Assembly: GCA_019322855.1 (NCBI GenBank)
Contig: JAHWIA010000066.1
Span: 1-5,333 of the forward strand
DNA: 5,333 nucleotides
Reading direction: 5' to 3'
From: Candidatus Woesearchaeota archaeon
GTDB taxonomy: Archaea; Nanobdellota; Nanobdellia; Woesearchaeales; WJKV01
How positions within the stretch are numbered: the stretch's first letter is position 1; every line of letters begins with the position of its first letter. The position numbers were made by a program, and so were the translations under genes. Shown here piece after piece: positions 1 to 5,333 of this stretch. The notes beneath the pieces were generated by a model that saw only the letters and a program-made list of their open reading frames with translations, was not told the origin of the DNA and ran no database searches.

Positions 1-689
1 TAGATAAATACAATTCTAATTTCTTAATCACAAGAGGATCTGAAGGCATCGCTTTGTTTGAAAGAAATGGCGATACAAGCTATTTCTCTTCAAAAAAGAA
101 ACTAGTAGTTCATGATGTCACCGGCGCAGGAGATTCTGTTGCAGCAGTATCGGCTTTATGTCTAGCTTCTGGTCTAGATTTTAAAGAGACTGCTAATATT
201 GCCAATATCACAGGCAGGATCGTAGTGCAGAAGCCAGGAACTTCTACTTTGACAGTGGCAGAATTAAAAGAAGTTTTGATGATATCACAAATCAATATGT
301 CACGGAAAAAAGTTGACAAAGTTTGGGGAAGCGAAGATTGGATAGTCAATTATGAGCAGTCCAATTATTGTGGAAAAAGACTCATATTGAACAAAGGTTA
401 TCAGTGCTCAATTCATTATCATAAAATAAAAAGTGAAGTTTTCTACATAAACAAAGGCCTTGTTTTGATGCAAGCATATGGGAAAGAGAAATTGATGACG
501 CCAGGAGATAGCCTTCTTATAGAACCAGGTACAAAACATAGGTTCATTGGTTTAAGTGATGCAGAGATTATAGAATTCAGTTCACACCACAAAGAAGAGG
601 ATAGTTATAGAGATGAACCTAGCGGAAAAATAGATGATGTTACATTCAATAGCTATATGGAGAGATATGCAGAGGAAATGAAAAAATGA
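1..689 (+). CDS. Partial PfkB-family heptose-7-phosphate-kinase-like domain fused to a C-terminal cupin domain (5' end outside window)
   Basis: The reading frame is open from the left edge (first full codon at 3-5), so the gene begins upstream; the TTG at 54 is internal. About 228 residues are visible. The first ~90 are the C-terminal part of a PfkB/ribokinase-family kinase. The signature DVTGAGDSV lies at 114-140, with the catalytic base Asp at 132-134, and a later stretch reading VVQKPGTSTL resembles the end of the HldE/RfaE kinase domain. That family phosphorylates heptose 7-phosphate at C1 with ATP. From about 297 the same frame continues into a cupin: a WG-x-E motif near 324-335, then a complete G-x5-H-x-H-x4-E-x6-G metal motif (His codons at 414 and 420) and a second motif ending PGTKHRF near 525-545. 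This cupin resembles the mannose-6-phosphate-isomerase/sugar-phosphate type. The usual HldE partner, a nucleotidyltransferase, is replaced here by the cupin. The gene overlaps the next by ATGA. Kinase family is confident; exact substrate and cupin role are inferred. Confidence 0.85.
   Translation, partial: DKYNSNFLITRGSEGIALFERNGDTSYFSSKKKLVVHDVTGAGDSVAAVSALCLASGLDFKETANIANITGRIVVQKPGTSTLTVAELKEVLMISQINMSRKKVDKVWGSEDWIVNYEQSNYCGKRLILNKGYQCSIHYHKIKSEVFYINKGLVLMQAYGKEKLMTPGDSLLIEPGTKHRFIGLSDAEIIEFSSHHKEEDSYRDEPSGKIDDVTFNSYMERYAEEMKK
672..675 (+). promoter_or_regulatory. Ribosome binding site for the GmhB-like phosphatase gene
   Basis: GAGG lies 10 bases before the ATG at 686, inside the end of the upstream gene. 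It is complementary to the conserved 3' end of 16S rRNA and supports the ATG at 686 as the start. With the ATGA overlap, translation is probably coupled to the upstream gene. The minus-strand genes lack a comparable site. Confidence 0.5.
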
Positions 690-1240
690 ATAGAGCAGTA
701 TTTCTGGACAGGGACGGAACAATCAATATAGATACTGGTTATGTTCATAAAGCCGAAGAGTTTGAATTCATTCCAGGAGCTCTCGAAGCGCTCGAAGAGT
801 TATCGAAAACAGATTTCAAAATTATAGTGATAACTAGTCAATCTGGCATAGGAAGAGGTTATTATACAGAAGCGGATTTTCATAGGTTAACTGATTATAT
901 GCGATCTGTTATGAACGATAGAGATATTAGATTAGATGGGGTCTATTTTTGTCCACATCATTCTGAGAAGGCCATCGGGAAATATAAGATAGTATGTGAC
1001 TGCAGAAAACCGAAAATTGGCCTGATTGAAAAAGCCGCAGCAGAGCATGATATAGATTTATCCAGAAGTTATGTAATTGGAGACAAAACAGCCGACATAG
1101 AAATGGGCAGAAGAGCGGGTTGTAAATCCATTCTTGTCAAAACAGGAAAAGCTGGAGAGGATGGAGAATTCAATATATCTCCTTATTATGTTGGAAATAC
1201 TTTGAAAGAAGCTATCAAAAAGATCTTAGAAGACCAGTAG
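686..1240 (+). CDS. gmhB: D-glycero-D-manno-heptose-1,7-bisphosphate 7-phosphatase (HAD family, GmhB type)
   Basis: This 184-residue protein is close in length to bacterial GmhB (about 190). It carries the full HAD set: DRDGT at residues 8-12 (nucleophile Asp8, acid/base Asp10), the motif II region VITSQSGIGRG at 48-58, Lys108 in CRKP, and GDKTAD at 132-137 (Asp133, Asp137 for magnesium). The GmhB zinc site is also present: Cys89 and His91 in CPHH, Cys104 and Cys106 in CDCRKP. In the family this cytoplasmic enzyme removes the C7 phosphate from heptose 1,7-bisphosphate, giving heptose 1-phosphate for nucleotide activation. The preceding gene, overlapping by 4 bases, encodes a heptose-kinase-like domain, the step just before it, which strengthens the substrate assignment. 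Related HAD-IIIA enzymes such as histidinol-phosphatase share much of the fold and zinc site, but no histidine genes are near. The anomer used cannot be read from sequence, though a PfkB-type kinase points to the beta branch. Confidence 0.9.
   Translation: MNRAVFLDRDGTINIDTGYVHKAEEFEFIPGALEALEELSKTDFKIIVITSQSGIGRGYYTEADFHRLTDYMRSVMNDRDIRLDGVYFCPHHSEKAIGKYKIVCDCRKPKIGLIEKAAAEHDIDLSRSYVIGDKTADIEMGRRAGCKSILVKTGKAGEDGEFNISPYYVGNTLKEAIKKILEDQ
1217..1221 (-). terminator. Weak candidate T-tract for the minus-strand operon
   Basis: On the minus strand a run of five T lies about 20 bases beyond the DUF357 stop, inside the 3' end of the opposing phosphatase gene. Archaeal RNA polymerase can terminate at T-rich non-template tracts without a hairpin. 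Five T is short and may be chance. Confidence 0.15.
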
Positions 1241-1241
1241 T

Positions 1242-1547
1242 TTATTTCTCAAACATCTCTTTATCCACAGTAAACAAAGTAGAATCACCTCCGACATCAA
1301 ACAGGCCTAGTCTCGCACCTGCATCCAACCAACCGTGCGCATAGTTCAACGCTGCGAACGCAGTCACTATATCGCCCTTTTTCTTAAAGTACTTTGCGTC
1401 CTGATAATATCTGGTAGCCATGTCCAAGAAGTCAGCAGCAGCCTCTTTCCATTTAATGTCCCTCTTCTTTCCGATCTTAATTTTTTTTAGTGCCCTGCCT
1501 GTAACATCAAAATACTTCTTTAATTTAGCGTCTGTGACTGTTTTCAT
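1242..1547 (-). CDS. DUF357 family protein (archaeal, function unknown)
   Basis: This 101-residue protein shows the hallmark block of DUF357, a short archaeal protein family of unknown function. The tract YYQDAKYFKKKGD (residues 47-59) is followed by AFAALNYAHGWLDAGARLGLF (63-83, key residues Tyr69, His71, Gly72, Asp75, Gly81) and a short acidic tail ending LFTVDKEMFEK. The N-terminal 30 residues are lysine-rich and the rest looks mainly alpha-helical; no signal peptide or membrane segment is visible, so a cytoplasmic location is likely. The ATG at 1547 follows the TAG of the 951-residue gene after one base, with no Shine-Dalgarno site, suggesting translation by coupling or reinitiation. It is the last gene of the minus-strand run, and its stop is one base from the stop of the opposing phosphatase gene. 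The helical pair separated by Gly-Asp loosely recalls small helical-bundle families such as HEPN, but that is impression only. Family is confident, role is not. Confidence 0.85.
   Translation of the reverse strand: MKTVTDAKLKKYFDVTGRALKKIKIGKKRDIKWKEAAADFLDMATRYYQDAKYFKKKGDIVTAFAALNYAHGWLDAGARLGLFDVGGDSTLFTVDKEMFEK
1481..1488 (+). terminator. Candidate T8 terminator for the plus-strand operon, inside the opposing gene
   Basis: Eight consecutive T on the plus strand lie about 240 bases past the phosphatase stop, antisense to the start of the DUF357 gene, where they encode Lys-Lys-Ile. No room exists for a terminator between the convergent genes, so plus-strand transcripts must run into this region. 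Oligo-T tracts are the known archaeal intrinsic terminator. Lysine codons alone could explain the run. Confidence 0.25.
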
Positions 1548-1548
1548 T

Positions 1549-4404
1549 CTAAGTAAACTCGTGAGTCAGGTCCTGAAGTTTCTCTACTTCATATAATTCC
1601 TGCTCAGAAATCTCAATTGACTTTTCTATCTTTTTCTTGATGAAAGTCCTCATCCTTAATATCTTTTGATATGCTTTCTTGAAATTGACTTCTGCAGTGC
1701 GGATGTTTAATTCTCCGAGCACAGTCATCCATGCTTCGGTTATATCGTCTGGATTGTCTGCTTCAATCGCATTAATAAGATGGATTATCTTCTCAAAGAC
1801 AGAATTCAATTCCTCTATCTTGCCAATAGCTTTCTTCAATTCTCTGTTTCGTTTCTTTACGATCTTCATGAAGTCTTTTGCAACTTCTTTTATCCTCTTC
1901 TCTTCATAGTCTTCCAAATCTCTGTCTACTCCAATCAACTCTTTTACTCTTCCTATTATTTCCTCTTCTGCCGCAGCCTCATTAACAAACACATTCTCTA
2001 TCAGATGCTCTATGTCTTCTGAAACCTCGAGTTTGCTTTTGAAATCAAACATGGCTTGTTTGAATTCGTCGTCTAGTGCAACGTCTTTAAATGCATCTAT
2101 TGCTGCTTTTTCCCTGAACACTCCGCCTGCCTGGTTCGCAATCATCAATTTCTTGATCGCGTCTGCATCAAATATTTCATCCTTTATGGTCTTCAGGTCG
2201 CTGAGCTCTGCAGTCAATGCAGAATTTATCTTTCTTGAAAGTATCTGCAGTTTCTGGTTCAATACCCTGATAACTCTTTGCACATCCTCCCTGCTAGGCC
2301 TGATTATCAAAGTGCAAGAATCTACATAATTAGGAGGAGATGGCACTAATATCCTTCCGTTTCTCCTTGTAGTATTAGGATCCCACTTTCCTATGTCAAT
2401 TAGCAGTTTGAATCTTCTGCGAAGCATTGCCTCGATCAAAGCTTCTCTTTCTTCTTCAGGAGCATTCACTATGTTTCTTGCCAATGACAACGGAATTGTT
2501 ATGCTTCCTGAAACCCTGAATAAATGTTTTTTGTTTTTAGTATATTTTATTGTCTTTTGATAATATCTCTGGTCGTCAGACATCTGTCCTGGGCCTGCAA
2601 TGAATGGATTATTGATGCTTAATCTTAATTCTCTGGCAACATTATTGTTTGCCTCGTCCTGGACCCTAACTCTCCATCCTATAGTCCCTACAGAATTAGG
2701 TTTTGTGTTGATTATGAAGAAGAAGAATCCTGTCTCTTTCCCGATGATGACGCTGTTTTCCCTGTCAGTGTGCCAGTCAGGCTTTATCTCAAATTCCGGC
2801 TCACCCAACTGTTCTCTTTGTTTAGTTTCAACTTCTATAGTGTAGACGTGCTCGTTGTTGTGCGAATCCTTGACATACAGGTTTACCCAGAAATGGTTGT
2901 TTGCCATAAGGAATGCCGGTTGTATTGTTATGTCTGTCTCATGCATGATGGCATTTGTTCCGTTTATTGTTCCTGCATTGAAGGTCTGCAGTTCGTTTCC
3001 TGCAGGATCTGCACTGTCAGTCGCATACCATCTGTATTCCAGATTAGGATCTGCCTTGCCGAATAAGATGCCGAATAAGTCCAGTTCTTCGTCCTCGAAT
3101 ACAATAATTTTCTTGTTCTCTATGGCTTTCTTTCCGCCCCTTCTTCCTTGTTTCCAGCTGTGTATCAATGCTGCTGTCAAGGAACCTGGCACGTCTGGAT
3201 CATCAGGATCCCTGCCATTGATGATAATGATGATGTTCGCGATCATATTGATCAAAGTATTGTAATTGTTTATTATCTGCTGCTGCTCGCCTTCGCCACC
3301 GCCTTCTTGTCCAATCAAGACTGCCAAAGCTTCTGCGACAGCTGTCAATTGAGCTTCAATCGACTGATTCTGCGCAGCCATCGCTTCTATGTTTGCAAGG
3401 ATTGCTGCTTCTGATTTTGAAGAAGATCTGGATGCTGCTTCTATTGCATTAATTATTTTTGTAATATTTTCTGCCTGAGCCTCTGCGAACGCTGCAGCAC
3501 CTACTTCAAATAAAGCTTTCATCTGCTGTTCCTGCATCAATAGATTATTGTTTTCAGCCACCAAATTGATCTCTTTGAAGACTTCTTTGAACATTTCTGA
3601 AAAATTAATACTAATCGGCGGTGCTTGTCCTCCTGCGCCTCCCTGCTGCAGGCCCTGCACGATTCCTAGAATCTGGTTCACAGTATTGTTCATGGTTGTC
3701 AGTTGCGGACCGTACTGATTGAGCAACAGATCCCAGACATCATTCAATCTTGTTTTTATTTCAGTGAATTCTGTCATGGCCTCTCTTCTGAAATCCTGCA
3801 TGTCTGCTGCATGCGTCCTTAGATCTGCGATTATCGTCTGGATGTCTCTGCCCATAACTGCCTGGTTGCCTTTTATGGTTCCTAAATCTGCGATTATAGT
3901 ATTCAGAGGAGCATCTAATCTTGTTATTGCGTCAAGAATAGTCCTTACATCATGCTTGTCTGCCATGTTTGCAGCAATGTCAGCCATAATCCTCCTTAAT
4001 TCTGCGAACTCTGCTGCAAAATCAGGAAGGTTCAATGCTCTCAAAAGCCCCAACAATTCATCGAGCTTAGTGTCCATGTCAGCAAGCATTGTCATTATCT
4101 CTGCAACTTTCTGATCTGTGTGAAGATTTATGTCTCTTATAGCATCAGCGATCTTTGCAGAAATCCTAGTGACAATCCTATCTTCTAAATTTTCAAGATC
4201 TACTCTGTTAATCAAATCCCTCAAATCTTCAAGAATAGTAAGAGCGCGATCAAGCTTGCTCTCCATCCGGATGAGCCTTCGCCAATTCTTAATTAAATAC
4301 TTGAATGTGCCGCCGAAAGCTTTCTCTACAAAAGCCCTGAACGCTGCAATGTCTCTTCTAATCAGGCTGTCTTCAAAATCTACTGTGCCTCCGACTCTTA
4401 CCAT
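1549..4404 (-). CDS. Large coiled-coil protein with central PKD/Ig-like domains, 951 residues, no recognised family
   Basis: I do not recognise this protein. Reading N to C: a helical, coiled-coil-prone region at about residues 41-250, rich in Ile/Leu/Asp/Arg, with TIIADL at 169 and again at 190; a Gly-rich linker (GGAGGQAPP, 255-263); a second Ala/Gln/Glu-rich helical region (265-365); a GGGEGEQQQ linker (368-376); a short hydrophobic patch (384-396); then beta-rich domains. Residues 432-526 resemble a PKD-like fold (EYRWY at 456-460, FWVNLYVKD at 505-513), and 535-635 look like another Ig-like sandwich. From about 640 to the end it is mostly charged helix, basic near the C-terminus. There is one cysteine (697). 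No N-terminal signal peptide or convincing membrane helix is visible, which is odd for a PKD-containing protein. The ATG at 4404 follows the upstream stop after one base, without a Shine-Dalgarno site. A structural, scaffold or surface-appendage role is an inference; localisation is open. Confidence 0.8.
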   Translation of the reverse strand: MVRVGGTVDFEDSLIRRDIAAFRAFVEKAFGGTFKYLIKNWRRLIRMESKLDRALTILEDLRDLINRVDLENLEDRIVTRISAKIADAIRDINLHTDQKVAEIMTMLADMDTKLDELLGLLRALNLPDFAAEFAELRRIMADIAANMADKHDVRTILDAITRLDAPLNTIIADLGTIKGNQAVMGRDIQTIIADLRTHAADMQDFRREAMTEFTEIKTRLNDVWDLLLNQYGPQLTTMNNTVNQILGIVQGLQQGGAGGQAPPISINFSEMFKEVFKEINLVAENNNLLMQEQQMKALFEVGAAAFAEAQAENITKIINAIEAASRSSSKSEAAILANIEAMAAQNQSIEAQLTAVAEALAVLIGQEGGGEGEQQQIINNYNTLINMIANIIIIINGRDPDDPDVPGSLTAALIHSWKQGRRGGKKAIENKKIIVFEDEELDLFGILFGKADPNLEYRWYATDSADPAGNELQTFNAGTINGTNAIMHETDITIQPAFLMANNHFWVNLYVKDSHNNEHVYTIEVETKQREQLGEPEFEIKPDWHTDRENSVIIGKETGFFFFIINTKPNSVGTIGWRVRVQDEANNNVARELRLSINNPFIAGPGQMSDDQRYYQKTIKYTKNKKHLFRVSGSITIPLSLARNIVNAPEEEREALIEAMLRRRFKLLIDIGKWDPNTTRRNGRILVPSPPNYVDSCTLIIRPSREDVQRVIRVLNQKLQILSRKINSALTAELSDLKTIKDEIFDADAIKKLMIANQAGGVFREKAAIDAFKDVALDDEFKQAMFDFKSKLEVSEDIEHLIENVFVNEAAAEEEIIGRVKELIGVDRDLEDYEEKRIKEVAKDFMKIVKKRNRELKKAIGKIEELNSVFEKIIHLINAIEADNPDDITEAWMTVLGELNIRTAEVNFKKAYQKILRMRTFIKKKIEKSIEISEQELYEVEKLQDLTHEFT
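3217..3255 (-). other. Short hydrophobic segment in the 951-residue protein
   Basis: Residues 384-396 read LINMIANIIIIIN, sitting between the second helical region and the PKD-like domain. Thirteen residues with three Asn are short for a bilayer-spanning helix, so a buried amphipathic helix or oligomer core is more likely than a membrane anchor. Confidence 0.3.
3820..3900 (-). repeat. Internal coiled-coil repeat in the 951-residue protein
   Basis: The hexapeptide TIIADL occurs at residues 169-174 and 190-195, exactly 21 residues (three heptads) apart. Related patterns appear earlier as MLADMD (106-111) and IMADIA (139-144). This supports a long coiled coil, possibly grown by internal duplication, although the flanking residues have diverged. 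Confidence 0.4.
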
Positions 4405-4405
4405 T

Positions 4406-5333
4406 TTATCTGCTTATTGTTCTTATGTTTATAAAATAATTAGCTCCTACTGCTGCAGGAGCGGGGAACGGATGTTCTAGTTCTGCGGACTCTCCGTCAG
4501 CAGCTATTATGAAATTAATTGGAGCGAAGCCTCCTACTATATTCAACTCAAACTCGCGCTCATTAGCTGGTGCTGCTGGATCAAATCTTCCGTTAACAGG
4601 ATGTGCTTGCAATCTAATCATTACATTTGTTCCTGGAGCGAGTCCTGGTATGTTTGGAAGATTATATGGATCATTGTGCACAGCTATTGGTGCACCAGTA
4701 TCTGCATTTTCCCAACGGACAGTAAAGGTATGTCTATTTATTGTCAAATTATGAGTGTTCGCGACATCCGGATTCAAGCCAACTGTGACTGTTCGTGTCT
4801 GGTGGTCTGGACAACTTATAGTTAAATTTACTGCAGCACCAGCTTCTGCATTAGGGATGTGATCAATGACATAATTGCCTGCAGCATCTGTGGTTGCATG
4901 ATGCGCTGCATTGAGTTCTACTTCTGCGCCATCAACAGGATCTCCATTCTCGTTCGTAACATTGCCTGTGATGCTGAATTCTCCTGGCGGCGGTGGTGGA
5001 GGCGCTCCTCCTAATTGTATTGTATACATCGGACCTATCGCACTTAGATCCACATTGACTGCTCGATCATTATTCGGATGGCCTGGGCTTCTTCCACCGA
5101 GCGTGATTGTTGTTCCTCCTCCAACTGGCAGGAACCCCATCAATAGTGCTTCAGGTATAGTATAACTGCCATCGCCATTGTCTGTAATGTCTGCAGGATC
5201 TATTTCAGTAGTAGGTCCAGGTCCTGGCGGTATACTCCATCGCAATCTCGTTGCAGGATTTATGATCCTTGTACCGCCTGCATCAACAACTTCAACATTC
5301 ACAGCATTCGGCGGCGGTGGAGGTGGCGGTCCT
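4406..5333 (-). CDS. C-terminal part of a modular surface-type protein: Ig-like domain, carboxypeptidase-regulatory-like domain, C-terminal beta domain, polyproline linkers
   Basis: The frame stays open to the right edge (codons for Gly and seven Pro precede the GTG at 5302, which is therefore internal), so the N-terminus lies outside. Numbering from that GTG: residues 1-98 look like a beta-sandwich with the turn DNGDGSYTI (41-49), as in bacterial Ig-like repeats. A six-proline linker follows at 101-106. Residues 108-188 fit the carboxypeptidase-regulatory/CNA-B-like fold: ITGNVTNENGDPVDGAEVEL at 111-130 and TTDAAGNYVIDHIP at 137-150. Residues 190-298 form a further beta-rich domain (TVRWENADTGAPI) that I cannot assign. 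Such architectures are typical of secreted or surface-anchored proteins. The visible C-terminus has no membrane helix or sorting signal, so any anchor or signal must be N-terminal. GC appears higher than in the plus-strand genes, partly from Pro/Gly/Ala codons. The TAA is one base before the ATG of the 951-residue gene. Surface location is inferred. Confidence 0.8.
   Translation of the reverse strand, partial: GPPPPPPPNAVNVEVVDAGGTRIINPATRLRWSIPPGPGPTTEIDPADITDNGDGSYTIPEALLMGFLPVGGGTTITLGGRSPGHPNNDRAVNVDLSAIGPMYTIQLGGAPPPPPPGEFSITGNVTNENGDPVDGAEVELNAAHHATTDAAGNYVIDHIPNAEAGAAVNLTISCPDHQTRTVTVGLNPDVANTHNLTINRHTFTVRWENADTGAPIAVHNDPYNLPNIPGLAPGTNVMIRLQAHPVNGRFDPAAPANEREFELNIVGGFAPINFIIAADGESAELEHPFPAPAAVGANYFINIRTISR
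4428..4435 (-). promoter_or_regulatory. Candidate archaeal TATA box for an internal, leaderless promoter
   Basis: The minus strand reads TTTATAAA here, centred about 27 bases before the ATG at 4404. Archaeal TATA boxes sit about that far from the transcription start, so initiation would fall at or beside the ATG, giving a leaderless mRNA. That fits the lack of a Shine-Dalgarno site. The element lies within the end of the upstream gene, in Phe/Ile/Asn codons that are naturally AT-rich, so chance is possible. Confidence 0.35.
4443..4462 (-). other. Small inverted repeat near the end of the modular-protein gene
   Basis: GCTCCT and AGGAGC form a perfect 6-bp stem with an 8-base loop, about 35 bases before the stop. 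On the minus strand it is followed by AT-rich sequence. It could be a weak RNA hairpin tuning expression between two genes, or simply Ala/Gly/Pro codon use; the T-rich part is too broken for a classic terminator. Confidence 0.2.
4985..5002 (-). repeat. Polyproline tract (six CCN codons) joining two beta domains
   Basis: Six consecutive proline codons separate the first visible Ig-like domain from the carboxypeptidase-regulatory-like domain. The codons vary (CCT, CCA, CCG), so it is not a perfect nucleotide repeat, but it resembles the tract at 5309-5329 and likely acts as a stiff spacer. Confidence 0.75.
5309..5329 (-). repeat. Polyproline tract (seven CCN codons) at the window edge
   Basis: Seven consecutive proline codons, preceded by Gly, precede the first visible Ig-like domain. 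About 100 residues separate it from the next polyproline tract, the length of one domain, implying that the unseen upstream part has further domains with similar linkers. It also shows that the gene continues past the right edge. Confidence 0.75.

Noticed and set aside
54..56. TTG as the start of the kinase-cupin gene
   Set aside because: The frame is open upstream and encodes kinase-like sequence (LITRGSEGIA), and the N-terminal half of the kinase would otherwise be missing.
297..299. Internal ATG as a separate start for the cupin
   Set aside because: The frame is continuous with the kinase and there is no Shine-Dalgarno site before it; a fusion is simpler.
110..349. Minus-strand open frame of 79 codons opposite the kinase-cupin gene
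   Set aside because: It lies wholly antisense to a gene with clear PfkB motifs and has no recognisable domain.
2855..3265. Plus-strand open frame of 136 codons opposite the PKD-like region
   Set aside because: It overlaps other antisense frames and has mixed Cys/Ser/Met-rich low-quality sequence, typical of a shadow of the minus-strand gene.
4402..4408. The modular protein and the 951-residue protein as one gene split by a frameshift
   Set aside because: The stop and ATG fall at a plausible domain boundary, and the same one-base junction recurs at the next gene, so two coupled genes fit better.
3719..4480. Plus-strand open frames opposite the start of the 951-residue gene (131 and 116 codons)
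   Set aside because: Their Ser/Ile/Leu-rich composition is the antisense image of coiled-coil codons; no start signal or domain is seen.
5300..5302. GTG as the start of the modular protein
   Set aside because: A polyproline linker in the same frame runs to the window edge, so the GTG codes an internal valine.

Overview
The window most likely comes from an archaeon with moderately low GC, probably an uncultivated lineage; a DPANN-type genome would fit but cannot be shown from here. The strongest clue is the small gene at 1242-1547, whose product matches the archaeal family DUF357. Supporting clues are tightly packed genes, little use of Shine-Dalgarno sites on the minus strand, and an archaeal-type TATA-like element placed for a leaderless start. 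TGA, TAG and TAA all serve as stops, so the genetic code is standard.

The window has two convergent halves. The left half (1-1240, plus strand) carries sugar-phosphate genes. The first is the 3' part of a PfkB-family kinase resembling heptose-7-phosphate kinase (the HldE/RfaE kinase domain), with a complete cupin domain fused to its C-terminus. The second overlaps it by 4 bases and is a clear GmhB-type heptose-1,7-bisphosphate 7-phosphatase with all catalytic and zinc-binding residues. Together they suggest synthesis of an activated heptose for surface glycans, in an order (kinase, then phosphatase) that matches the bacterial ADP-heptose pathway.

The right half (1242-5333, minus strand) is a tightly coupled three-gene run, read from right to left. 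It starts with the C-terminal part of a modular beta-sandwich protein with polyproline linkers, including a carboxypeptidase-regulatory-like domain. Next is a 951-residue protein made of coiled-coil, PKD/Ig-like and helical segments that I do not recognise as any described family. Last is the DUF357 protein. Each stop is separated from the next ATG by a single base. The large protein and its arrangement with a surface-type modular protein and DUF357 are the most novel content here.

The two operons end one base apart (stops at 1238-1240 and 1242-1244), so there is no intergenic terminator space. No gene-free stretch over 300 bases exists. I saw no tRNA, rRNA, CRISPR array, insertion sequence or attachment site.
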